This document shows, piece after piece, positions 8,274 through 16,226 of a stretch of DNA of 36,268 bases (position 1 is the first letter of the stretch; every line of letters begins with the position of its first letter). The notes under the pieces are model-generated. The model ran no database searches. It saw only the letters and a program-made list of their open reading frames with translations, and was not told the DNA's origin. A program made the position numbers and the translations under genes. This DNA comes from a bacterium. GTDB taxonomy: Bacteria; Bacillota; Clostridia; Oscillospirales; Oscillospiraceae. The stretch covers positions 1-36,268 of the forward strand of contig SFQY01000044.1 in assembly GCA_004562395.1 (NCBI GenBank), given 5' to 3'.

Positions 8274-9953
8274 TTGAAAAAGTTTTTATGCGTGGTACTT
8301 GTGATCCTGGTGGTTTTTGCCCTGGCCGCCGCCGGGGCCTACGGCTATGCCTGGTATCGCAGCAACCATATTTTTGTTGATAAGGCCGTTTATCCCATCA
8401 ATGCCCAGAGCCTGGACCTGCGGGGACAGGACATTTCCTTTGACCACTACAACGCGGTCCACAGCCAGCTGCCGGGCTGTGAGATCCTGTGGGATGTCCC
8501 CTTCCAGGGAGGAAAGTACGCCAACGATACCCAGAGCCTTACCGTTTCCGACCTGTCGGAGGCGGATATGGAGATTCTTCTGACCTATTTCCCCAGGCTG
8601 AAGCGGCTGGACGCCTCCGGCTGCGGCGACTATGCCCGCCTGGTCTCCTTCCAGGAGAAGCTGCCCGGGTGCGAGGTCATCTACCAGGTGGACCTGGGCG
8701 GCAAGTCCTTCCCCCTGGATACCACCCAGCTGGTTCTGGAAAAGGGCGATTACGACTATGACACGCTGATGGAAAATCTGATCTACCTGCCGCAGGTCAC
8801 GGAAATTACTCTGAGAATGCCGGAGCTGTCTCTGGAGCAGGTGGAGGAGCTGAAAAGTGCCTATGAGGCCATTTCCTTCAGCTGTACCGTGGAGCTGCTT
8901 GGCAGGGAGTACGACACCCAGACCGCCGAAATCGACCTGTCCGCCCTGACCTCTGCCGATGTGGCGGCGGTGGCGGAAAAGCTCGCCATGCTCCCCAACC
9001 TCACCGCCGTGGAGCTGATGGACGGGAACGGTCAGAGCGGGCTTACCAAGGAGGATGTCAAAACCCTCATGGCCGCCGCCCCTGACGCAGCGTTCCATTA
9101 CACCTTCGATTTCTTCGGGGAAACCCTGTCCACCGACGACGAGGAGGTGAGCCTCTCCGGCAAGAAGATCGGCGACGAGGGAGAGGCGGAGGTCCGGGCC
9201 GCGCTGGATCTTTTGACCAACTGCAAGCGCTTTGTGCTGGACAACTGCCAGATCTCCAATGAGGTCATGGCAAAAATCCGGGACGACTACCGGGACCGGA
9301 CCAAGGTGGTCTGGCGGGTGTACTTCGGCAAGGGCAGCAGCCTGACGGACGCCCAGCTTATGCGCGCGGTGGGCGACCTGTTGGACAGCAACTGCAGTGA
9401 CCTCATCTATTGCGAGGACGTGGTGTGCATTGACCTGGGCCACAACGAGTGGCTCACCGACACCAGCTTCATCGCGGGGATGGTGAACCTGGAGTACTGC
9501 ATCATCTCCGGCGCGCCTATCAAGGATCTGACCCCCTTTGCCAACTGTAAAAAGCTGAAATTCCTGGAGATTGCCTTCTGCGAGTACCTCACCGACGCCA
9601 CCCCCCTGGCCCAGTGCGAGAGCCTGGAGATGCTGAATATCAGCAACACCCACATCACGGATCTGACCCCCCTGGACGATCTGCCCCTGACCCACCTGTG
9701 TGCCAAGGTAAATCCCGTGGGTGTTTCCCGGGTACCCAAGGAGGAGCAGAACCGGTTTACCGCGCAGCACCCTGATTGCTGGGCGACCTTCACCGGAGAA
9801 CAGCCCTATGGCCCGGGCTGGCGGTATGATGAGGACGGCATTACGCCGCTGCCCTACTACCAGCAGATTCGGGACTGGCTGCTTTACGACATTTACCCCA
9901 GAACCCCCAACCACACTGGCTGGTACTTTGATACCTACGCCGACAAGACATAA
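8274..9953 (+). CDS. Membrane-anchored leucine-rich-repeat protein
   Basis: 559 residues from the TTG at 8274, chosen because GGAGG (8260-8264) lies nine bases upstream and the protein then begins MKKFLCVVLVIL, a good anchor or signal helix. The TTG at 8265 would be too close to the ribosome site. After the anchor (about 4-26) come repeated leucine-rich units of irregular length. LPGCE appears twice near the N-terminus. Clear LRR motifs lie in the C-terminal half, for example LEYCIISGAPIKDLTPF, LKFLEIAFCEYLTDATPL and LEMLNISNTHITDLTPL. LRR proteins bind other proteins; the partner here is unknown. It is probably exported and displayed on the cell surface. RidA follows 13 bp downstream. Confidence 0.75.
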   Translation: MKKFLCVVLVILVVFALAAAGAYGYAWYRSNHIFVDKAVYPINAQSLDLRGQDISFDHYNAVHSQLPGCEILWDVPFQGGKYANDTQSLTVSDLSEADMEILLTYFPRLKRLDASGCGDYARLVSFQEKLPGCEVIYQVDLGGKSFPLDTTQLVLEKGDYDYDTLMENLIYLPQVTEITLRMPELSLEQVEELKSAYEAISFSCTVELLGREYDTQTAEIDLSALTSADVAAVAEKLAMLPNLTAVELMDGNGQSGLTKEDVKTLMAAAPDAAFHYTFDFFGETLSTDDEEVSLSGKKIGDEGEAEVRAALDLLTNCKRFVLDNCQISNEVMAKIRDDYRDRTKVVWRVYFGKGSSLTDAQLMRAVGDLLDSNCSDLIYCEDVVCIDLGHNEWLTDTSFIAGMVNLEYCIISGAPIKDLTPFANCKKLKFLEIAFCEYLTDATPLAQCESLEMLNISNTHITDLTPLDDLPLTHLCAKVNPVGVSRVPKEEQNRFTAQHPDCWATFTGEQPYGPGWRYDEDGITPLPYYQQIRDWLLYDIYPRTPNHTGWYFDTYADKT

Positions 9954-9966
9954 GGAGGAAGAAACT

Positions 9967-10344
9967 ATGAACCAGAGCATTCACACCCCCAACGCCCCTG
10001 CCGCCATCGGCCCCTACTCCCAGGCGGTCCAGGCCGGAAATACCCTGTTTGTCTCCGGTCAGCTCCCCATCGATCCCACCACCGGCGCTTTCGCGGGCAG
10101 CGACATCGCCTCTCAGACCCGGCAGTCCCTGACCAATGTCCGCAATATCCTGGAGGCCGCGGGCTATACCTGCGCCGACGTGGTGAAGACCACGGTGCTG
10201 CTGGCGAACATTGAGGACTTCGCCGCCATGAACGCGGTCTACGCCGAGTTCTTCACCGGCACCTGCCCCGCCCGGGCCGCCTTCGCCGTGAAGGCCATTC
10301 CCAAGGGCGCACTGGTGGAGATCGAAGCCATCGCCTGCAAGTAA
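9967..10344 (+). CDS. ridA: RidA-family enamine/imine deaminase
   Basis: 125 residues, the normal size of RidA/YjgF/UK114 proteins. These trimeric enzymes hydrolyse reactive enamines and imines such as 2-aminoacrylate released by PLP enzymes. Family motifs are clear: GPYSQAV near the N-terminus, FVSGQLPIDP, and the C-terminal PAR...PKGALVEIEAIA block with the active-site Arg (R103) and the conserved acidic residues near 118-120. The ATG at 9967 follows AAGGAGGAAGAAACT. It is apparently transcribed with the upstream LRR gene, although no functional link is obvious. Confidence 0.93.
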   Translation: MNQSIHTPNAPAAIGPYSQAVQAGNTLFVSGQLPIDPTTGAFAGSDIASQTRQSLTNVRNILEAAGYTCADVVKTTVLLANIEDFAAMNAVYAEFFTGTCPARAAFAVKAIPKGALVEIEAIACK

Positions 10345-10354
10345 ACATACCGTT

Positions 10355-10383
10355 GCAAGGGAGGGTCACGGACTCTCCCTTGC
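10355..10383 (+). terminator. Hairpin after ridA, terminator-like
   Basis: A 12-bp stem GCAAGGGAGGGT / ACTCTCCCTTGC with one mismatch and a five-base loop, starting 10 bases after the ridA stop. No clear T run follows, so it may act as a 3' stabilising hairpin rather than a true terminator. Confidence 0.45.
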
Positions 10384-10407
10384 TGGTTGCAGATGGGAAG
10401 TGCTGTA

Positions 10408-10664
10408 TAAATGATCGTTTGCGCTTGCACCCCAAAACCTTCCCCCTCGGGCAATGTCATCAACTTAAGCACCAAGGTACCGTCTACCTCTGTCATTGCG
10501 AGGAGCGCAGCGACGTGGCAATCCGTTTTCTCCTTGGTAACATGTTCGGAAAGCGGACTGGTTCGCAATGACAGGAAAATCGGGGCCTGTTTCCTTAAGT
10601 TGATGACATTGCCCGAGGGGGAAGGTTTTGGGGAGCGTCCGGTTATTACGCTAAACGATCATTT
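10408..10664. repeat. TIR-bounded palindromic repeat element (copy 2, 257 bp) with a nested repeat
   Basis: Left end TAAATGATCGTTTG at 10408-10421, right end TAAACGATCATTT at 10652-10664. Inside is a perfect 40-bp inverted repeat (10430-10469 and 10594-10633). Its outer half is the CCAAAACCTTCCCCCTCGGG arm shared with copy 1 and its inner half belongs to a different repeat (see 10449-10614). It occupies most of the gap between ridA and the MoxR gene. Confidence 0.8.
10449..10614. repeat. Nested inverted-repeat element inside copy 2
   Basis: Starts with GGGCAATGTCATCAACTTAAG (10449-10469) and ends with its exact reverse complement (10594-10614). The interior has the common GCGAGGAGCGCAGCGACGTGG ... 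TTCGCAATGACAGG hairpin repeat that is scattered through many clostridial genomes. It lies where the two arms of the outer element would meet, so it looks like an insertion into the loop of an existing hairpin repeat. Confidence 0.65.
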
Positions 10665-10792
10665 CCCGCAATAACGACACCGGGCGGGTCAGGGAAGTAA
10701 CCATTCCCGATGCCCCAAGCGCGCATTCGCGGCGGGCCGCGCCAGCGAAAAAACGTCAAACCGCAATGAGTATCCGGAAAAGGAGAAGCACA

Positions 10793-11677
10793 ATGAATAT
10801 CGACCAATTGAAACAGAAAATGCAGCAGGCCAATTATGTCTTTGACGACACCCTGGCCACGGTGCTGTTTGTCTCCCTGCAGCTGGGACGGCCCCTGCTG
10901 ATCGAGGGCGCCGCCGGCGTGGGCAAGACCGAGGTGGCCAAGGTCATGGCCGCCGCGCTGGACCGGGAGCTGGTCCGGCTGCAGTGCTACGAGGGGCTGG
11001 ATGAAAGCAAGGCCCTCTATGAGTGGAATTACCAGAAGCAGCTTCTGTCCATTCAGGTGAACATGAATACCCAGGACAAAGACGCGCTGACCAAGTCCCT
11101 GTTCAGTGACGAGTACCTGCTGGAACGGCCCCTGCTGAAATCCATCCGTTCGGAAGAACCGGTCGTGCTGCTCATTGACGAGATCGACAAGGCCGACGAG
11201 GAATTTGAGGCCTTCCTGCTGGAGCTTCTGTCGGAAATGCAGGTGACGGTTCCCGAAATCGGTACCATTCGGGCAAAGACCATTCCCTTTGTGGTGCTGA
11301 CCTCCAACCGGGCCCGGCCCCTCAGCGAGGCCCTGCGGCGGCGCTGCGCCTATCTGTATATCGAGTATCCCGATATGGAGAAGGAGCTGGCGATCCTCCG
11401 GGCCAAGCTGCCCCATGTGGACGACCGGCTCTGTGCCCAGGTGGCCCTGGCGGTCCAGAAGCTGAGGTCCAATGAGGCCATTCTGAAAAAGCCCTCCATC
11501 GCCGAGACCCTGGACTGGGCCGCGGCTCTGGACGCGCTGGGGATCCGGGAGCTGACGCCGGATGTGCTGCGGCAGACCGCGGGCTTTGTCCTGAAGAACA
11601 ACGAGGATATGGCCGCCCTGGAGGAAGCGGGGGAGGAGGAACACCGCTGCAGCTGCGGAGGACACTGCCATGACTGA
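10793..11677 (+). CDS. MoxR-family AAA+ ATPase (CoxD-like)
   Basis: 294 residues. Start chosen at 10793 because AAAGGAG lies just upstream; an in-frame ATG at 10766 has no such site. Walker A GAAGVGKTEV (about 39-48), Walker B VVLLIDEIDKAD (about 133-144), sensor 1 VVLTSNRARPLSEAL with the arginine finger region RRRC, and a C-terminal lid. MoxR ATPases work with VWA proteins to remodel or insert cofactors into partner complexes, as CoxD does for Mo-CO dehydrogenase. Its stop overlaps the VWA gene by eight bases. Unusual: the C-terminus ends HRCSCGGHCHD, a Cys/His cluster that could bind metal. The target complex is not in this window. Confidence 0.88.
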   Translation: MNIDQLKQKMQQANYVFDDTLATVLFVSLQLGRPLLIEGAAGVGKTEVAKVMAAALDRELVRLQCYEGLDESKALYEWNYQKQLLSIQVNMNTQDKDALTKSLFSDEYLLERPLLKSIRSEEPVVLLIDEIDKADEEFEAFLLELLSEMQVTVPEIGTIRAKTIPFVVLTSNRARPLSEALRRRCAYLYIEYPDMEKELAILRAKLPHVDDRLCAQVALAVQKLRSNEAILKKPSIAETLDWAAALDALGIRELTPDVLRQTAGFVLKNNEDMAALEEAGEEEHRCSCGGHCHD

Positions 11678-12950
11678 CCCCCAGGTCTACCTGGAGAAGC
11701 TCTCCGCCTTCTCCCGGATGCTGCGGCTGGAGGGACTCAGCGTCAGCCCCAGGGAGACGGAGGATGCCAGCCGGCTGCTGATCACCCTGGGCATGGAGGA
11801 CCGGCAGCAGGTGAAAACCGCCCTGCGGACGGTGTACGCCAAATCCCGGGAGGAGCAGCTGTCCTTTGACCGGTGCTTTGACGGCTTCTTCATCTCCGAG
11901 GAACGGATGCGCCAGCAGGCCAGGGAGCAGATGGAGCGGGAACGGGAGCTGGAGCGGCACCGGCAGGAGGCTCAGGAAGAGCTGCAGTTAAACGGACAGC
12001 CCATGGACCTGAGCCGGGAGCAGCAGGAGACCTATGCCGCTATGCCGGAAGAAGCCAGGCAGCGGCTGCGGGGCTTCATGGACAAGTACCGGGGCACCGC
12101 CGAGCGCAATCCCAAGCTCTACGGGGAATTTATCCATTCCGTCTTCACCCGGACCCTGTTGGAGCAGCAGATGCTGCTGGAAAACGCGGGCATGGGCGGC
12201 CGGGAGGCGGATCCGGAGATCGGGATCCTCTACCGGGACCTTTCAGACTTCAAGGACACGGAAATACCCAAGGCCATTGAGATCATCCAGTCCGTTGCCC
12301 GGCAGATCAACGGAGAGCTGTCCGCCAGGAAAAACGCCGGGGGATATCTGGGGAAGCTGGATTTCCGGGGGACCATCCGCAAGGGCCTGGAGACCGGCGG
12401 CAGCTTTTACCGCCTGCGCTACAAGAAAAAGCGCGCAAGACGCAGGCAGCTGGCGATCCTGTGCGACGTATCCGGCTCCATGGTCCAGTTTTCGGAGTTT
12501 GCCCTGCGGTTTATTCAAAGCCTGAATCAGGTCTCAGACAGCTCAAGGATCTTTCTGTTTTCCGAGACGGTGGTGGAGGCTGATCCCTTTAAGCTTCAGA
12601 ACATGGACCTGTTCCGGGACCATGTGAAGCAGTCCGGTGTTTACGGCAGAGGGACGGATCTGGGCACCGCCCTGGAACGGCTGTGCCGCTGGAAGCCCGC
12701 CGTTCTTGGCGCGTCCACCACCCTTCTGATCCTGTCCGATACCAAGACCATCGACCAGCCCAGGGCAGTGGAGGCATTGCGGGAGGCCGGACGGCTGTCA
12801 GGCCGGATGATCTGGCTCAACCCCATTCCGGAAAACAAATGGCGGTACCTGCGCAGCGTCCAGACCATGGCGTCGCTGTGTCCCATGGTGCCCTGCAGCA
12901 CCCTTCGGGAGCTGGCTGCCGCCTGCCGCAGACTGGCATGGGATGAATGA
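11670..12950 (+). CDS. VWA-domain protein (CoxE-like), partner of the MoxR ATPase
   Basis: 426 residues. The N-terminal half is a helical, highly charged region rich in Arg, Glu and Gln (about residues 70-125). The C-terminal half is a von Willebrand factor A domain with the MIDAS motif DVSGSM (from about 267) and later YGRGTDLGTAL and LLILSDTKTID segments that complete the metal site. CoxE-type VWA proteins pair with MoxR ATPases as chaperones for metalloenzyme maturation or complex assembly. The ATG lies inside the MoxR gene, giving translational coupling. No terminator is evident after the stop, and the next 70 bp are AT-rich. Confidence 0.87.
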   Translation: MTDPQVYLEKLSAFSRMLRLEGLSVSPRETEDASRLLITLGMEDRQQVKTALRTVYAKSREEQLSFDRCFDGFFISEERMRQQAREQMERERELERHRQEAQEELQLNGQPMDLSREQQETYAAMPEEARQRLRGFMDKYRGTAERNPKLYGEFIHSVFTRTLLEQQMLLENAGMGGREADPEIGILYRDLSDFKDTEIPKAIEIIQSVARQINGELSARKNAGGYLGKLDFRGTIRKGLETGGSFYRLRYKKKRARRRQLAILCDVSGSMVQFSEFALRFIQSLNQVSDSSRIFLFSETVVEADPFKLQNMDLFRDHVKQSGVYGRGTDLGTALERLCRWKPAVLGASTTLLILSDTKTIDQPRAVEALREAGRLSGRMIWLNPIPENKWRYLRSVQTMASLCPMVPCSTLRELAAACRRLAWDE

Positions 12951-13022
12951 TACAAAGCTCTTCCATTTAATTTTTTTATGCTTACCATCTATTATTTCAC
13001 TTTTGAATTTCTGCATTTAATG

Positions 13023-13052
13023 TTGACACAAACCGCCGGGAAGTGATATAGT
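13023..13052 (+). promoter_or_regulatory. Sigma-A promoter of the ABC importer operon
   Basis: -35 TTGACA at 13023-13028, -10 TATAGT at 13047-13052, 18-bp spacer. The 70 bp upstream are AT-rich and may act as an UP element. The leader to the first gene is about 60 bases, too short for a T-box. Confidence 0.7.
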
Positions 13053-13118
13053 ATGACAAGCAAGTGTTCCGGGTACGTACAAATGTTTCTGGAACAAAAA
13101 ATGAAGGAGAGAAAGATT

Positions 13119-14162
13119 ATGAAAAAGCTTTTCGCTGTGGTCATGGCCGCTCTGATGCTGCTGTCCATGACTGCCTGCGGTTCCGGCAGCGCGCCTGCCG
13201 CCACCACCGCCCCCGCTGAGACCGCCGCTGCCGCCGCCGAGGCTCCCGCCACGGAAGCTGCCGCCACGGAAGCTGCCGCTCCCGCCGAGACCTATGTGGT
13301 TGGTATCTGCCAGCTGGTTCAGCATGACGCCCTTGACGCCGCTACCCAGGGCTTTAAGGATGCCCTGACGGATCAGCTGGGCGACCGGGTGACCTTCCAG
13401 GAGCAGAACGCTTCCGGCGAACCTGCCAACTGCACCACCATTGTCAACGGCTTTGTTTCCAGCAAGGTTGACCTGATCATGGCCAACGCCACTCCCGCTC
13501 TGCAGGCCGCGCAGGCTGCTACCGATGACATTCCCATCCTGGGCACCTCCGTTACCGACTACGCCTCCGCTCTGGAGATCGATAACTGGAACGGCACCGT
13601 GGGCGGCAACGTCTCCGGTACTTCTGACCTGGCGCCTCTGGACCAGCAGGCTGCCATGATCCAGGAGCTGTTCCCCGAGACCAAGACCGTTGGCCTGCTG
13701 TACTGCTCCGCGGAAGCCAACTCCCAGTATCAGGTGGATGAAATGGTCAAGTACCTGGCCGACCTGGGTATGACCGGTGTTCCCTATTCCTTCACCGATA
13801 CCAACGATGTCGCCTCTGTTGCTCAGACTGCCTGTGACAACAGCGATGTGCTCTACATCCCCACCGATAACACCGCCGCCTCCAATACCGAGGCCATTGC
13901 CAACGTGGTTCTGCCCGCCGGTGTTCCCGTCATTGCCGGTGAGAGCGGCATCTGCGCCGGCTGCGGCATTGCCACCCTGTCCATCAGCTACTATGATCTG
14001 GGCTACGCCACCGGCCTGATGGCTGCCAAGGTTCTGACCGGTGAGGCCAGCATCTCCGAGATGCCCGTTGAGTACGCTCCCGAGGTTACCAAGATGTACA
14101 ATGCCGCCAACTGCGAGGCGCTGAACGTGACGGTTCCCGAGGATTACCAGCCCATGGGCTGA
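13119..14162 (+). CDS. ABC transporter substrate-binding lipoprotein (TrpX-like, PF04392 type)
   Basis: 347 residues. Start chosen at 13119 because AAGGAGAG precedes it and the protein begins with a lipoprotein signal (MKKLFAVVMAALMLLSMTACG, split here as signal then lipobox MTAC). An Ala/Thr/Glu-rich linker (about 23-60) leads to a periplasmic-binding fold with motifs of the ABC_sub_bind family: VGICQLVQHDALDAATQGF, VDLIMANATPALQAA and KTVGLLYCSAEANS. Family members studied (TrpX of streptococci and a C. difficile homologue) bind aromatic amino acids, so tryptophan or tyrosine is a fair guess. It heads a three-gene operon with the permease and ATPase. Confidence 0.88.
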   Translation: MKKLFAVVMAALMLLSMTACGSGSAPAATTAPAETAAAAAEAPATEAAATEAAAPAETYVVGICQLVQHDALDAATQGFKDALTDQLGDRVTFQEQNASGEPANCTTIVNGFVSSKVDLIMANATPALQAAQAATDDIPILGTSVTDYASALEIDNWNGTVGGNVSGTSDLAPLDQQAAMIQELFPETKTVGLLYCSAEANSQYQVDEMVKYLADLGMTGVPYSFTDTNDVASVAQTACDNSDVLYIPTDNTAASNTEAIANVVLPAGVPVIAGESGICAGCGIATLSISYYDLGYATGLMAAKVLTGEASISEMPVEYAPEVTKMYNAANCEALNVTVPEDYQPMG

Positions 14163-14180
14163 TCCCTTTCCCAAAACTTC

Positions 14181-14214
14181 AGACAGGGCAGGGTTTATTG
14201 ACCCTGTCCTGTCT
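14181..14214 (+). other. Intercistronic hairpin between binding protein and permease genes
   Basis: A 14-bp stem AGACAGGGCAGGGT / ACCCTGTCCTGTCT with one G-U pair and a six-base loop, followed by TGGTGTT rather than a T run. Such hairpins after substrate-binding-protein genes often stabilise the upstream mRNA or partly terminate transcription, giving more binding protein than permease. Confidence 0.6.
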
Positions 14215-14250
14215 TGGTGTTATCACGACATGGAATAGAGGTACCGAACT

Positions 14251-15174
14251 ATGAACTTCCTCCCATCCCTATTGAATGCCATGCCCGGCGCCGTGACCCA
14301 GGGAATCCTCTGGGGCATCATGGCCATTGGTGTATACATTACTTACCGGATCCTGGATGTGGCCGACCTGACGGTGGACGGCTCACTGGCCACCGGCGGC
14401 GCGGTCTGCGTCATCCTGATGCGTGCCGGTGTGAATCCCTGGATCGCGCTGCTGTGCGCCTTCCTGGCGGGCGTGCTGGCCGGTCTGTGTACCGGACTGC
14501 TCCACACCCGCTGCGGAATTCCTGCCATTCTGGCGGGTATTCTGACCCAGCTGGCGCTGTATTCCGTGAACCTGCGCATTATGAGCGGCAAGGCCAATAC
14601 CCCCATCGGTGTGGATAAATACGACCTGCTGGTTTCTCAGCGCTATGTCCGGGACCTGACGCCGGATAACCCCATTCCTCTGGTGCTGCTGATCCTGGCG
14701 GTGCTGATCGCCGTTTTATACTGGTTCTTCGGTACGGAATACGGCAGCTCCCTGCGGGCCACCGGCTCCAACCAGCATATGGCCCGGGCCCAGGGCATCA
14801 ACACCCGTTCCACCATCACCTTCGGACTGATGCTTTCCAACGGTCTGGTAGCTCTGGCCGGCGGACTCCTGGCTCAGTATCAGGGTGCCGTGGATGTCAA
14901 TATGGGCCGGGGCGCCATCGTCATTGGTCTGGCGGCGGTGATCATCGGAGAGGTTCTCCTTGGAAAACTGTTCCGTAACTTCGCGCTGAAGCTGGTTACC
15001 GTGGTAGTCGGCGCGGTGATTTACTACATGGTCATTCAGATCGTCCTGCAGCTGGGCCTGAATACCAACGATCTGAAGCTGCTGACTGCTCTGGTGGTGG
15101 CGCTGTTCCTGGCGATCCCCTACTGGAAGGAGCAGCTGATCCGCAAGCAGGGAAAGGAGGGCCGCAATGCTTAA
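14251..15174 (+). CDS. ABC transporter permease (TrpY-like, branched-chain/BPD_transp_2 type)
   Basis: 307 residues with about eight to nine hydrophobic helices and the family-typical N-terminus GILWGIMAIGVYITYRILDVADLTVDGSLATGGAV, shown here only as a landmark near residues 18-52. The conserved cytoplasmic segment SLRATGSNQHMARAQGIN (about 167-184) contains the expected contact site for the ATPase. GAGG lies upstream of the ATG. The gene overlaps the ATPase gene by eight bases. It forms the membrane channel of the importer. Confidence 0.88.
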   Translation: MNFLPSLLNAMPGAVTQGILWGIMAIGVYITYRILDVADLTVDGSLATGGAVCVILMRAGVNPWIALLCAFLAGVLAGLCTGLLHTRCGIPAILAGILTQLALYSVNLRIMSGKANTPIGVDKYDLLVSQRYVRDLTPDNPIPLVLLILAVLIAVLYWFFGTEYGSSLRATGSNQHMARAQGINTRSTITFGLMLSNGLVALAGGLLAQYQGAVDVNMGRGAIVIGLAAVIIGEVLLGKLFRNFALKLVTVVVGAVIYYMVIQIVLQLGLNTNDLKLLTALVVALFLAIPYWKEQLIRKQGKEGRNA

Positions 15175-15961
15175 ACTGGAAAATGTCTGGAAGACCTTCA
15201 ACAAAGGCACCGTCAACGAAAAGGTGGCCCTGCAGCGGCTGAACCTGGAGATGAAGGAAGGAGACTTCGTTACCGTCATCGGCGGCAACGGCGCGGGCAA
15301 GTCTACCATGCTCAACGCCATCGCGGGTGTGTTCGGCGTGGACTCCGGCTCCATCACCATCGACGGGGTGGATGTGACCAACCTTCCCGAATATAAGCGG
15401 GCCAAATACATCGGACGGGTCTTCCAGGATCCCATGATGGGTACCGCAGCAACCATGCAGATCGAGGAGAATCTGGCCCTGGCCGCCCGCCGGGGACAGT
15501 CCCGGACGCTGCGTCCCGGCATCACCAAGGCGGAGCGGGAGGAATATATGGAGCAGCTGAAGATCCTGGATCTGGGGCTGGAGAACCGGATGACCGCCAA
15601 GGTCGGGCTTCTCTCCGGCGGTCAGCGGCAGGCGCTGACGCTGCTGATGGCAACCCTGCGTCGGCCCAAGCTGCTGCTTCTGGACGAGCACACCGCCGCT
15701 CTGGACCCCAAAACCGCCGCGAAAGTCCTCAGCGCTACCCAGCGGATCGTGGAAAAGGATAATCTGACCACCATGATGATTACCCACAACATGCGTGACG
15801 CCATTGCCTACGGCAACCGGCTGATCATGATGTATGAGGGCCGTGTGGTGGTGGATGTCTCCGGAGAGGAGAAGAAGAATCTGACTGTGGAACAGCTGCT
15901 GAACCTGTTCAGCCAGGCTTCCGGCTCCGACGAGGCCGACGACAAGCTGCTTCTTTCTTAA
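15167..15961 (+). CDS. ABC transporter ATP-binding protein (TrpZ-like)
   Basis: 264 residues. Walker A GGNGAGKST (about 39-47), Q-loop FQDPMMGT, signature LLSGGQRQALTLLMA (about 147-161), Walker B LLLLDEHT (about 167-174) and switch His in MITHNM. The DEHTAALDPKTA sequence, with His where most ABC ATPases have Pro, is usual for this importer group and supports the TrpXYZ-like assignment. It overlaps the permease gene by eight bases and is followed at once by a terminator. Confidence 0.9.
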   Translation: MLKLENVWKTFNKGTVNEKVALQRLNLEMKEGDFVTVIGGNGAGKSTMLNAIAGVFGVDSGSITIDGVDVTNLPEYKRAKYIGRVFQDPMMGTAATMQIEENLALAARRGQSRTLRPGITKAEREEYMEQLKILDLGLENRMTAKVGLLSGGQRQALTLLMATLRRPKLLLLDEHTAALDPKTAAKVLSATQRIVEKDNLTTMMITHNMRDAIAYGNRLIMMYEGRVVVDVSGEEKKNLTVEQLLNLFSQASGSDEADDKLLLS

Positions 15962-15968
15962 GAAACCA

Positions 15969-15999
15969 ACAGGGCACGCCTCCGCGTGCCCTGTCCTTT
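15969..15999 (+). terminator. Intrinsic terminator of the importer operon
   Basis: Perfect 11-bp stem ACAGGGCACGC / GCGTGCCCTGT with a four-base loop, then CCTTTT, eight bases after the ATPase stop. Confidence 0.85.
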
Positions 16000-16019
16000 T
16001 GACAGCAGAAAAGACAGGG

Positions 16020-16184
16020 TAGATGATTGTTTAGCGCTCCGATGGCTGCTGCGCACCCACAAGGCTCCCTCTGATGAGGGAGCTGTCGCGAAGCGACTGA
16101 GGGAGAGAAAATGTTCCGTCTTTTCCCGTATTTACCAGAAATGCGAAGTCAGAGGGGGCCGTTGGGCCGCTAAACGATCATTTA
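16020..16184. repeat. TIR-bounded palindromic repeat element (copy 3, 165 bp)
   Basis: Left end TAGATGATTGTTTA at 16020-16033, right end TAAACGATCATTTA at 16171-16184. The left arm contains the hairpins GCTCCCTCTGATGAGGGAGC and GTCGCGAAGCGAC and then a stretch almost identical to copies 5 and 6 up to CCCGTATTTACCA. The right arm is shortened to AGTCAGAGGGGGCC. It lies in the gap before the HD-domain gene. Confidence 0.78.
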
Positions 16185-16226
16185 AACAAGATTATTACAA
16201 GATGGAATCGTTATAAGGAGGTCACT

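Noticed and set aside
8286..9980. Very long open frame (564 codons) antisense to the LRR gene
   Set aside because: It lies wholly opposite a gene with a good ribosome site, signal peptide and LRR motifs. The antisense product is a His/Gln/Gly/Val-rich shadow, as expected from high-GC codon bias.
13053..13118. Upstream in-frame start for the substrate-binding protein
   Set aside because: It would place 22 residues before the lipoprotein signal peptide; the ATG at 13119 has a proper ribosome site.
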